This document shows, in pieces, positions 16,983-24,896 of a DNA stretch of 64,000 nt. The position numbers and the translations under genes were made by a program. Location: the NCBI RefSeq assembly GCF_006539165.1, contig NZ_BJMM01000040.1, positions 1 through 64,000 of the forward strand, given 5' to 3'. Origin of the DNA: Streptomyces cacaoi. Its GTDB lineage: Bacteria; Actinomycetota; Actinomycetes; Streptomycetales; Streptomycetaceae. The notes beneath the pieces were generated by a model. The model was not told where the DNA came from. It saw only the letters and a program-made list of their open reading frames with translations, and searched no databases. The stretch's first letter is position 1; each line of letters begins with the position of its first letter.

Positions 16983-17932
16983 CACAGGTGAGCCTGGAGA
17001 CGGCGGCTGTCGAGCGGGGCGCCCCCGCCCCCCAGGAGCGCGGCGAGCGCACCGTCTTCCTGCTCGCACACACCGGCAGACAGGCGGCCGTGCGCAGCGC
17101 CGAGCTGGTCGTGCAGGGGCTGCTGCGCTGCGGTATCGGCGTCCGCGTGCTGACGGAGGAGGCCATCGATCTGCCGCTGCCGGATCCGGTGGAGACGGTG
17201 GCGCCCGAGCCGGACGCCGCCGAGGGCTGCGAGCTGATCGTCGTGCTCGGCGGCGACGGCACGCTGCTGCGCGGCGCGGAGTTCGCCCGTGCCTCCGGGG
17301 TGCCGATGCTGGGCGTCAACCTCGGCCGGGTCGGTTTCCTGGCGGAGGCGGAGCGCGACGATCTGGACAAGGTCGTCGACCGCGTGGTCACCCGCAGTTA
17401 CGAGGTCGAGGAGCGGATGACCCTCGACATCGTCGTCCGCAACGACGGGCACGTGGTGCACGCGGACTGGGCGCTGAACGAGGTCTCCGTCGAGAAGGCG
17501 GCCCGGGAGCGGATGCTGGAGGTCGTCACCGAGGTCGACGGCCGCCCCGTCTCCAGCTTCGGAGGGGACGGCGTGGTCTGTGCGACGCCCACGGGCTCGA
17601 CGGCCTATGCCTTCTCCGCCGGCGGCCCGGTGGTGTGGCCGGAGGTGGAGGCGCTGCTGATGGTGCCCATCAGCGCCCATGCGCTGTTCGCCAAGCCCCT
17701 GGTCACGGCGCCCGATTCGGTGCTCGCCGTGGAGGTGCAGCCGCAGACCCCGCACGGGGTGCTGTGGGCCGACGGCCGGCGCAGCGTCGAACTCCCGGCC
17801 GGTGCGCGGGTCGAGGTGCGCCGCGGCGCGGTCCCGGTGCGGCTGGCGCGGCTGCACCACGCCTCGTTCACCGACCGGCTGGTGGCCAAGTTCGCGCTTC
17901 CCGTCTCCGGCTGGCGCGGCGCCCCGCACTGA
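16979..17932 (+). CDS. nadK: NAD kinase
   Basis: A 317-aa ATP/polyphosphate-NAD kinase making NADP+ in the cytoplasm. Diagnostic motifs are LGGDGTLLRGAEFA (GGDGT), VNLGRVGFLAE, the ALNEVSVEK region (NE/D motif) and CATPTGSTAYAFSAGGP. The GTG at 16979 overlaps the tlyA stop codon and has GGAGGGG upstream. The first ~20 residues are variable. Confidence 0.95.
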   Translation: MTQVSLETAAVERGAPAPQERGERTVFLLAHTGRQAAVRSAELVVQGLLRCGIGVRVLTEEAIDLPLPDPVETVAPEPDAAEGCELIVVLGGDGTLLRGAEFARASGVPMLGVNLGRVGFLAEAERDDLDKVVDRVVTRSYEVEERMTLDIVVRNDGHVVHADWALNEVSVEKAARERMLEVVTEVDGRPVSSFGGDGVVCATPTGSTAYAFSAGGPVVWPEVEALLMVPISAHALFAKPLVTAPDSVLAVEVQPQTPHGVLWADGRRSVELPAGARVEVRRGAVPVRLARLHHASFTDRLVAKFALPVSGWRGAPH

Positions 17933-18086
17933 CCGTCGGCGGCGGCCCGGTGCCGCACCGGCCCCGGCTCCCGCGCGGTGCTCGCACGGACGTCCGGGCC
18001 CGCACAGCGGCACCGTGCCGCTCCGGTATGTCCGGTGCGCCCGGTTTCCACTCGGACCGGGGGTGGGGGCCGCCCCCGGAACCTCG

Positions 18087-18092
18087 TATGGT
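18087..18092 (+). promoter_or_regulatory. -10 element for leaderless recN
   Basis: TATGGT ends 7 nt before GTG 18100. There is no ribosome site at usable distance from that GTG, while GGAGGAG falls inside the coding sequence, so leaderless initiation is the best reading. I see no actinobacterial LexA box in 17933-18099. Confidence 0.5.
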
Positions 18093-18099
18093 CGTATCC

Positions 18100-19830
18100 G
18101 TGTTGGAGGAGATGCGGATCAAGGCCCTGGGCGTGATCGACGACGCCGTCGTCGAGCTGTCCCCCGGCTTCACCGCGGTGACCGGCGAGACCGGTGCGGG
18201 CAAGACCATGGTCGTCACGAGCCTCGGGCTGCTGCTCGGCGGGCGGGCCGACGCGGCGCTCGTCCGGGTCGGCGCCAAGGCCGCCGTCGTCGAGGGCCGG
18301 GTCGTGGTACCCCCCGACGCGCGGGCCGCCCGCCGCGCCGAGGAAGCCGGCGCCGAACTCGACGACGGCGCGCTGCTCATCAGCCGCACCCTCTCCGCCG
18401 AGGGCCGCTCCCGCGCCCACGTCGGCGGCCGTTCCGTCCCGGTGGGCCTGCTGTCCGAGCTGAGCGGCGACCTGGTCGCCGTGCACGGCCAGACCGACCA
18501 GCAGGGCCTGCTGCGCACGGCGCGCCAGCGCGAGGCCCTCGACCGGTACGCCGGCGAGGCCGTCCGCACCCCGCTGTCCGCCTACCGCGACGCCTACCGC
18601 AGGCTGCGCGAGGTGGACGCCACGCTGGAGGAGCTGACCACCCGCGCCCGCGAGCGCGCCCAGGAGGCCGATCTGCTGCGGTTCGGCCTCCAGGAGATCG
18701 AGGCCGCCGAACCCCAGCCCGGTGAGGACGCCGAACTGGCCGCCGAGGCCGAGCGCCTGGGCCACGCCGAGGCCCTCGCCTCGGCCGCCACGGTGGCGCA
18801 CGGCGCGCTCGCCGGCGACCCGGCCGACCCCGAGGGCGTGGACGCCGCCACCCTCGTGGCCGGGGCGCACCGCTCGCTGGAGGCCGTCCGCGCGCACGAC
18901 CCGGCGCTGGCCGCGCTCGCCGACCGCCTCTCCGAGGTGCACATCCTGCTGTCGGACGTGGCGGGCGAACTCGCCGGATACGCCGACGACCTGGACGCCG
19001 ACCCGATCCGCCTGGCCGCCGTCGAGGAGCGCCGGGCGACCCTGGCCCAGCTCACCCGCAAGTACGGCGAGGACATCACCGCGGTGCTCGCCTGGGCGGA
19101 GGAGAGCGCGGGCCGTCTCGCCGAGCTGGACGGCGACGACGAGCGGCTCGGCGAGCTGACCGCCGAGCGCGAGGCGCTGCGCACCGAACTGGCCGAGCTG
19201 GCCGGGCAGCTGAGCCGGGCGCGGGCGGAGGCCGCCGAGCGGTTCGCCGACGCGGTCACCGAGGAGCTGGCCGAGCTGGCCATGCCGCACGCCCGGGTCT
19301 CCTTCGAGCTGAAGCACACCGAGGACCCGGACGGCCTGGAAGTGGACGGCCGTACCCTCGCGTTCGGCCCGCACGGCACCGACGAGGTCGAACTGCTGCT
19401 CACCCCGCACCCCGGGGCGCAGCCCCGCCCCGTCGCGAAGGGCGCCTCGGGCGGTGAGCTGTCCCGGGTGATGCTGGCCGTCGAGGTCGTGTTCGCCGGT
19501 TCGGACCCGGTGCCCACCTATCTGTTCGACGAGGTGGACGCCGGTGTCGGCGGGAAGGCCGCCGTCGAGGTCGGGCGCCGGCTGGCCAGGCTGGCCAGGT
19601 CGGCGCAGGTCGTCGTCGTCACACATCTGCCGCAGGTCGCGGCCTTCGCCGACCGGCATCTCGTCGTCGAGAAGACCGACGACGGCTCGGTCACGCACAG
19701 CGGCGTCAAGGCCATGGAGGGCGAGGACCGGGTGCGGGAGCTGTCCCGGATGCTGGCCGGGCAGGAGGACTCCGAACTGGCCCGCGCACACGCCGAGGAG
19801 CTGCTGGAAGCGGCCCGCGTGGGCGGCTGA
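18100..19830 (+). CDS. recN: DNA repair protein RecN
   Basis: A 576-aa SMC-like ATPase for double-strand break repair. Walker A TGETGAGKT is near residue 32, a long coiled-coil middle lies around residues 160-390, the signature is ASGGELSRVMLA, and Walker B is TYLFDEVDAGVGGKAA. The start is ambiguous among ATG 18088, GTG 18100 and ATG 18112; I chose 18100 for the -10 element 7 nt before it. It follows tlyA-nadK after a 167-bp gap with its own promoter. Confidence 0.94.
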   Translation: MLEEMRIKALGVIDDAVVELSPGFTAVTGETGAGKTMVVTSLGLLLGGRADAALVRVGAKAAVVEGRVVVPPDARAARRAEEAGAELDDGALLISRTLSAEGRSRAHVGGRSVPVGLLSELSGDLVAVHGQTDQQGLLRTARQREALDRYAGEAVRTPLSAYRDAYRRLREVDATLEELTTRARERAQEADLLRFGLQEIEAAEPQPGEDAELAAEAERLGHAEALASAATVAHGALAGDPADPEGVDAATLVAGAHRSLEAVRAHDPALAALADRLSEVHILLSDVAGELAGYADDLDADPIRLAAVEERRATLAQLTRKYGEDITAVLAWAEESAGRLAELDGDDERLGELTAEREALRTELAELAGQLSRARAEAAERFADAVTEELAELAMPHARVSFELKHTEDPDGLEVDGRTLAFGPHGTDEVELLLTPHPGAQPRPVAKGASGGELSRVMLAVEVVFAGSDPVPTYLFDEVDAGVGGKAAVEVGRRLARLARSAQVVVVTHLPQVAAFADRHLVVEKTDDGSVTHSGVKAMEGEDRVRELSRMLAGQEDSELARAHAEELLEAARVGG

Positions 19831-20037
19831 GCGGCGGCGCCCGGCCGCCGCGGTGTGCGCCGGGGCGCGCCCGCTCGGGCGGCGCCACGGGCCCGGTCTC
19901 ACCCGAGTGAGTGATACGCCGCGGTGGCCACGGTGCCGGCCTGCGGCCCTCGCCGGACCGCGGTGCCGCGGTCCGGTGCGAGCTGGCATCCTGAGCACGG
20001 TCCCCCGCCCCGCCGTGAACCAGGAGTCCGACCTTCC

Positions 20038-21336
20038 GTGAGCCGTTCCGCCCTTCCGCACCGGCCGCCCGTCGGCACACAGCCGCTGCACGCCGTCCAG
20101 GTGCTCGGTGGTGCCGGCTCCCCGTTCGGCGGCGGTGCGCCCGCAGCCCGGACGGTGGCGCATGTGCGGTCGCTGGCCCAGGGGCTGGTCGCACGGGGGG
20201 TGCGGGTGACGGTCTGCGCCGGCGGTGACGGCCAGGACGGTGAGCTGCGCGGCACGTTCACCGAGGCCGGCGCCGACTTCGTGAGCACCTCGGCACGCAC
20301 CGAACCGGAGGCGGTGGCCTCGCTGCGCGCGCTGTGCGCCGACGCCGATCTGGTGCACGCGCACGGGTTGCGCGCCGGGCTGCTCGCCGCGCTCGCCCTG
20401 CGCCGGCGGCGCGAGGTGCCGCTCGTCGTCACCTGGCACGCCCCGCCGGCCACGGAGCCGGACGGCGGGCGCGCGGACGGGGCGCGGGAGTTGCTGCTGC
20501 GCGTGCTCGTGCGCCGGGTGGTCCGCGCCGCCTGGGTCGTCCTCGGCGCCACCTCGGACCTCGTCGAGCGGGCCCGCCGGAGCGGCGCCCGCGACGCCCG
20601 GCTCGCCCCCGTCGCCCTGCCCGGCCCGCCCGTATCCGACCGCCCGTCGCCCGCCGAGGGCCCGTGGGTGGCGCCCTTCCTGCCCGCCCTGCCCGTGCTG
20701 TCCGCTCCGCCCGGCCCACCCGGCCAGGGAACGGCCGCGGAGGCGGGGGAGGGCCCGGAGGAGACGGGCCGGCACAAGCTGCGCGCCGACATCGGGGCCG
20801 TCGACCGCCCGCTGATCGTCGCCGTCGGCAGGCTGGACGCGCGGCACGGCTTCGACACGGCGCTCACCGCGTCCCGTGCCTGGCTGCGGCTGGACCCGCC
20901 GCCGCTGCTCGCCGTCGCCGGAGAGGGCCCCGAGCGCGCCCGACTGCAACGCCGGATCGACGAAGAGGCCCTGCCCGTACGGCTGTTGGGGCGGCGGGAC
21001 GATGCGCTGCGGCTGCTCGCCGGTGCGGATCTGGCGCTGCTGTCGGCGCGTTGGGAGGGGCGCTCACTGCCCGCGCAGGAGGCGTTGCGGGCGGGGGTCC
21101 CGCTGGTCGCCACCGAGGTGGGCGGCATTCCCGAACTTGTCGGTGACGCCGCGGTGCTGGTGCCCTACGGCGACGCCGACTCGCTGGCGCACGCCGTGGC
21201 CGCACTGCTGTCCGACCCGGCCCGGCGGGCCCGGCTGGCGGCGGCCGGCCGGGCCCGCGCCGCCGAACTGCCCACCGAGGACGACACCGTCGCCCAGGTC
21301 CTCAGCGTCTACGACGAACTGACCGGCGTGGCCTGA
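20038..21336 (+). CDS. Glycosyltransferase family 4 protein
   Basis: A 432-aa GT-B glycosyltransferase. The N-terminal acceptor domain has a Gly-rich loop (VLGGAGSPFGGGAPAARTVAH) and DLVHAHGLRAG. The C-terminal donor domain has VAVGRLDARHGFDTALTA, LLSARWEGRSLPAQEALRAG (EX7E motif) and VATEVGGIPELVG. A nucleotide-sugar donor is expected, but neither donor nor acceptor can be read. The GTG at 20038 has AGGAG about 12 nt upstream. By recollection it sits at this place, next to recN, in several streptomycetes. Confidence 0.87.
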   Translation: MSRSALPHRPPVGTQPLHAVQVLGGAGSPFGGGAPAARTVAHVRSLAQGLVARGVRVTVCAGGDGQDGELRGTFTEAGADFVSTSARTEPEAVASLRALCADADLVHAHGLRAGLLAALALRRRREVPLVVTWHAPPATEPDGGRADGARELLLRVLVRRVVRAAWVVLGATSDLVERARRSGARDARLAPVALPGPPVSDRPSPAEGPWVAPFLPALPVLSAPPGPPGQGTAAEAGEGPEETGRHKLRADIGAVDRPLIVAVGRLDARHGFDTALTASRAWLRLDPPPLLAVAGEGPERARLQRRIDEEALPVRLLGRRDDALRLLAGADLALLSARWEGRSLPAQEALRAGVPLVATEVGGIPELVGDAAVLVPYGDADSLAHAVAALLSDPARRARLAAAGRARAAELPTEDDTVAQVLSVYDELTGVA

Positions 21337-21429
21337 CTCCTGCCCGCACCGCCCGTTCCGCCCGCCTCCTCTGTGCCCGCCGGCCCGTGCGCTCCGCCGT
21401 TCCCCGGGCCCGGTCCGCCTCCGCTGCGC

Positions 21430-22521
21430 TCACGCCGACTCCCGCAGCACCAGCCGTGCCTCGGTGATCACCGGGCCGGTGTCCGCCTCGGCCGGTCCGG
21501 CGGGCCCGGGCTCGGGCTCGGGCTCCCCGGGCCCGGGTGCGGCCCCGCCGGCGGCGATCCGGCGCAGCAGGAGACGGGCCATGAGCCGGCCCATGCCCTC
21601 GACGTCCTGCCGCACGGTGGTCAGCGGGGGGTCGGTCCAGGCGGCGGACTCCAGATCGTCGAAGCCGACGACGGCCACGTCCCCGGGCACCCGGCGGCCC
21701 GCCTCCCGCAGCGAGCGCAGCGCGCCGACGGCCATCTGGTCGGATCCGGCGAACACGGCGTCCAGCGCGGGCTCGCGCTCCAGCAGCCGGGCCATCGCCC
21801 GGGCGCCGCCCTCCACGGTGAAGCCGCCGTTCTCCGCGAGCGAGGGCTCCGGCTCCAGCCCGGCGGCCCGCAGCGCCTCGTGGTACCCGGCGAGCCGGTC
21901 CTGTGCCGAGGTCTGGTCCAGCGGCCCGGTGAGCACGGCGATGCGGCGGCGGCCGGCGGCCAGCAGATGTGTGACGGCCAGCCGGGCCCCGCCCGCGTTG
22001 TCCGCGTCGACGTAGGACAGGCCGGGGTCGGCGTCGGCCCCGGGCCAGCCGGGGCGTCCGCCGTAGACGGTGGGCAGCCCGGCGCGTACGGCGGCGGCGC
22101 CCGGCGGCGGTCCGTGCAGCGAGAACATCAGCGCGCCGTCGACGTGGCCGCCCGCCAGATAGCGCCCGATGCGCTCGTGGTCCTCGTCGCGCTCCTGGAG
22201 CATGAGCAGCGACTGGGTGTCGTGCCGGGCGAGTTCGCGGCCGATGCCGCGCAGCTGCCGGGAGAAGAACGGGTCGGTGAACACCCGGCTCTCCGGCTCG
22301 GCGATGACGACGGCGACCGCACCGGTGCGGCGGGTGACCAGGGAGCGCGCCGCGATGTTCGGGGCGTAGCCCAGCGCCCGTACGGAGCGCCGGACGCGTT
22401 CGCGCACCTCGGCCCGTACGCCGGCACCCCCGTTGACCACGCGGGAGACGGTGGCGCGGGAGACGCCGGCGTGCGCGGCGACGGCCTCCAGCGTGGGGCG
22501 GGTCGGGCGGGCCGTGGGCAC
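21430..22521 (-). CDS. LacI-family transcriptional regulator
   Basis: A 363-aa repressor. The HTH is at residues 9-35 (LEAVAAHAGVSRATVSRVVNGG) with the hinge helix before NIAARSLVTRR, followed by a periplasmic-binding-type effector domain (AVFAGSDQMAVGALRSLREAG, VAVVGFDDLESAAW). The GTG at 22521 has GAGGAG 8 nt upstream. It faces the GH16-GH64 operon, and the palindrome at 22594-22607 between them is a classic LacI-family operator. The likely inducer is a beta-glucan oligosaccharide, by context only. Confidence 0.92.
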   Translation of the reverse strand: MPTARPTRPTLEAVAAHAGVSRATVSRVVNGGAGVRAEVRERVRRSVRALGYAPNIAARSLVTRRTGAVAVVIAEPESRVFTDPFFSRQLRGIGRELARHDTQSLLMLQERDEDHERIGRYLAGGHVDGALMFSLHGPPPGAAAVRAGLPTVYGGRPGWPGADADPGLSYVDADNAGGARLAVTHLLAAGRRRIAVLTGPLDQTSAQDRLAGYHEALRAAGLEPEPSLAENGGFTVEGGARAMARLLEREPALDAVFAGSDQMAVGALRSLREAGRRVPGDVAVVGFDDLESAAWTDPPLTTVRQDVEGMGRLMARLLLRRIAAGGAAPGPGEPEPEPGPAGPAEADTGPVITEARLVLRESA

Positions 22522-22593
22522 CTGTTCAACTCCTCTTCGTCCGCGGGCTCTTGACGCTACCCCGCGGGCACGGCACTGTGCATGCCCATGACG

Positions 22594-22607
22594 TGAGAGC
22601 GCTCTCA
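22594..22607. promoter_or_regulatory. LacI-family operator palindrome
   Basis: TGAGAGCGCTCTCA is a perfect 14-bp palindrome with the GAGCGCTC core recognised by LacI/CebR-type repressors. It lies 73 bp from the regulator start and 31 bp before the GH16 start, so it could repress both directions. Confidence 0.88.
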
Positions 22608-22637
22608 ATCCCCCCCACACACCGAGAGGCGCACCCC

Positions 22638-23633
22638 ATGAGAAAAATCGCTACGCACCGGGCACCGGACAGCGGTTCCGGACGGGCCCGCCGCATTCCC
22701 CGCCCCCTCGTGGCGCTCGCCGGCCTCGCGCTGGCGGGGGTCACCGCCGCGGTGCCGGCCGCACAGGCCGCCGACGCCGGGCCGGACACCGCACGCTCCG
22801 GGCCGGGCGCCCTCCAGGAGGTCTGGCGCACCGACTTCGACGGCGCGGCCGGCTCCCCGCCCTCCGCCGAGGACTGGATCACCGACACCGGCCACGGCTA
22901 CCCCGGCGGCCCGCCCAACTGGGGCACCGGCGAGGTGCAGGAGTACACCGGCGACCCTGCCAACCTGTCCCTGGACGGCGAGGGCCATCTGAAGATCACC
23001 GCCCTGAAGAACGGCGAGACCTGGACCTCGGCACGCATCGAGACCCAGCGCAAGGACTTCGCCGCTCCCGAGGGCGGCACCCTGCGCATCGAGGCGAGCC
23101 TGAAGCTCCCCGAGGTCTCCGGCGACGAGGCGCTCGGCTACTGGCCCGCCTTCTGGACGCTGGGCGCCGACTTCCGCGGCAACTACCAGAACTGGCCCGG
23201 CGTGGGCGAGTTCGACGTGATGGAGAACGTCAACGGCGAGAACGTGGCGCACGGTGTGCTGCACTGCGGCGTCAACCCCGGCGGCCCCTGCAACGAGACG
23301 CAGGGCATCGGCGGCCAGGGCGACTGCGGCGGCAGCTGCAAGGACGGCTTCCACACCTACGCGGTGGAACTCGACCGCACCGGCGCCAACGAGGAACTGC
23401 GCTGGTACCAGGACGACAAGGTGATCCACACCGTCACCGAGGAGCAGGTCGGCGCCGACACCTGGAAACAGGCCACCGACCACGGCCACTTCATCCTGCT
23501 CAACCTGGCCATGGGCGGCGCCTTCCCGGACGGCGCCGCCGGCCGGGCCACGCCCACCGAGACCACCAAGCCCGGCGCCTCGCTCCTCGTCGACCACGTC
23601 GCGGTCTCCACGACGGGAGGTGCCGCACAGTGA
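22638..23633 (+). CDS. Secreted GH16 endo-beta-1,3-glucanase
   Basis: A 331-aa secreted glycoside hydrolase. Residues 1-45 form a long signal peptide (RRIPRPLVALAGLALAGVTA, cleavage near AQAAD). The GH16 catalytic motif is GEFDVMENV, with nucleophile E191, D193 and acid/base E196. WPAFWTLG and the LNLAMGG segment fit laminarinase-type GH16 rather than carrageenase or agarase. It should cleave internal beta-1,3 (or 1,3-1,4) bonds of fungal or plant glucans. It is coupled to the GH64 gene by a GTGA overlap. Confidence 0.92.
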   Translation: MRKIATHRAPDSGSGRARRIPRPLVALAGLALAGVTAAVPAAQAADAGPDTARSGPGALQEVWRTDFDGAAGSPPSAEDWITDTGHGYPGGPPNWGTGEVQEYTGDPANLSLDGEGHLKITALKNGETWTSARIETQRKDFAAPEGGTLRIEASLKLPEVSGDEALGYWPAFWTLGADFRGNYQNWPGVGEFDVMENVNGENVAHGVLHCGVNPGGPCNETQGIGGQGDCGGSCKDGFHTYAVELDRTGANEELRWYQDDKVIHTVTEEQVGADTWKQATDHGHFILLNLAMGGAFPDGAAGRATPTETTKPGASLLVDHVAVSTTGGAAQ

Positions 23634-24802
23634 GCCGCCTCAGCCGCCGCACCCTGCTGCGCAGCGCGGCCGGTGCCGCCGTCGCCCTGCCGGCCGCCGG
23701 ACTGCTCGCCGCACACGCCGACGCCGGCAACTCGGCCCGCCGCAAGGCCGCCGGTCTCCCGCTGAAGATCGTCAACAACTCGGGCGCGTACGAGAACGGC
23801 TCGGTGCACGTCTACATCGTCGGCAACGACGGCAAGCAGCAGTGCTGGGTCACCCCCGACGGACAGCTCAAGCCCGTCCAGCTCTCCGACAACGGGGGAG
23901 ACGGCTACACCGACTACGCCATCCCCCTCACCGGCAACGAGACCGCGCTGCAACTGCCCGAGATGTCGGGGCGGGTGTACGTGGCCTGCGGGGAGAAGCT
24001 GAAGTTCAAGGCGGTCGAGGCCGACGGCGGAGCCGCGCTGGCCTACCCGGCGGCCTGGGTGGAGTCCGACCCCAACTACCCGATCGTGCACGACTGCGCC
24101 GAATTCACCTTCAAGGGCGGCGCCATGTACTGCAACACCACGATGGTCGACATGTTCAGCGTCCCGCTGTCGATCCACCTCACCGGTGACAAGGACCAGA
24201 CGACGGGCACGCTCAAGGCCGGCGCCCGCGCCAGGATCTTCGAACAGGTCGGCGCGGCCGAGGGGTTCGAGAACCTCGTCGTCGAGGACAAGCGGGTCAT
24301 CGCGCCCGGCCACGGCATCGGCGCCGGCCGCTTCGCCGAGGACCACTTCGCCGGCTACATCGACGAGGTGTGGAGCCGCTACGAGGGCCAGGACCTGAAG
24401 GTCACCACCAACGCCGGCACCTTCACCGGCCGGGTCTCCGGCGGAAAGCTCGCCTTCACGGGCCCGGCCGAGGTCTCCTTCGACAAGCCCAGCACCAAGG
24501 ACGTGCTCTTCTGCGACGGAGCCCTGGCCGCACCCAACGACGGCACCACCGGGCCGGTCGCCGCCGTCCTGGGCGCGGCCTTCAACCGCACCACGCTGAC
24601 GGCCTCCGCCGACCAGCCCACCGACGACCCGGCCGGCTTCTACCAGGGCGACAGCGCACACCACTACGCCAAGGCCATGCACGAGGCCACCGAGGACGGC
24701 AAGGCGTACGGCTTCGCCTTCGACGACGTCGGCGGCTTCGCCTCCTACATCGAGGACGGCGCGGCCTCCGGTATGACGCTCACCCTCACGCCCTTCGACT
24801 GA
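23630..24802 (+). CDS. Secreted GH64 beta-1,3-glucanase
   Basis: A 390-aa enzyme of the GH64 (laminaripentaose-producing beta-1,3-glucanase, thaumatin-like) type. A Tat-type signal is at the N-terminus (RLSRRTLLRSAAGAAVALPAAG). The body has the family traits LPLKIVNNSGAY, VYVACGEKLKF and CAEFTFKGGAMYCNTTMVDMF. It probably releases pentasaccharides from long beta-1,3-glucan, complementing the GH16 enzyme. GH16 looks Sec-exported and GH64 Tat-exported. GTG start overlapping the GH16 stop; same LacI control expected. Confidence 0.9.
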   Translation: MSRLSRRTLLRSAAGAAVALPAAGLLAAHADAGNSARRKAAGLPLKIVNNSGAYENGSVHVYIVGNDGKQQCWVTPDGQLKPVQLSDNGGDGYTDYAIPLTGNETALQLPEMSGRVYVACGEKLKFKAVEADGGAALAYPAAWVESDPNYPIVHDCAEFTFKGGAMYCNTTMVDMFSVPLSIHLTGDKDQTTGTLKAGARARIFEQVGAAEGFENLVVEDKRVIAPGHGIGAGRFAEDHFAGYIDEVWSRYEGQDLKVTTNAGTFTGRVSGGKLAFTGPAEVSFDKPSTKDVLFCDGALAAPNDGTTGPVAAVLGAAFNRTTLTASADQPTDDPAGFYQGDSAHHYAKAMHEATEDGKAYGFAFDDVGGFASYIEDGAASGMTLTLTPFD

Positions 24803-24837
24803 GGGCGCCCGCCTCCCCGGGCCCGCCTCCCCGCACA

Positions 24838-24875
24838 CGGCGCCCGGCACGGAGCAACTCCCGTGCCGGGCGCCG
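24838..24875. terminator. Hairpin between convergent GH64 and GH15 genes
   Basis: A perfect 15-bp stem (24838-24852 with 24861-24875) has an 8-nt loop, midway between the two stop codons. There is no U-tract; it can act on both strands. Confidence 0.75.
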
Positions 24876-24896
24876 TCGTCGGGCGGCCCCGCGCTC

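Noticed and set aside
17933..18099. LexA box for recN
   Set aside because: No TCGAAC-N4-GTTCGA-like sequence is present in the gap.
17605..20949. 1114-aa open frame on the minus strand across nadK, recN and the glycosyltransferase
   Set aside because: It spans three real genes with strong motifs on the other strand; composition is that of a shadow frame.
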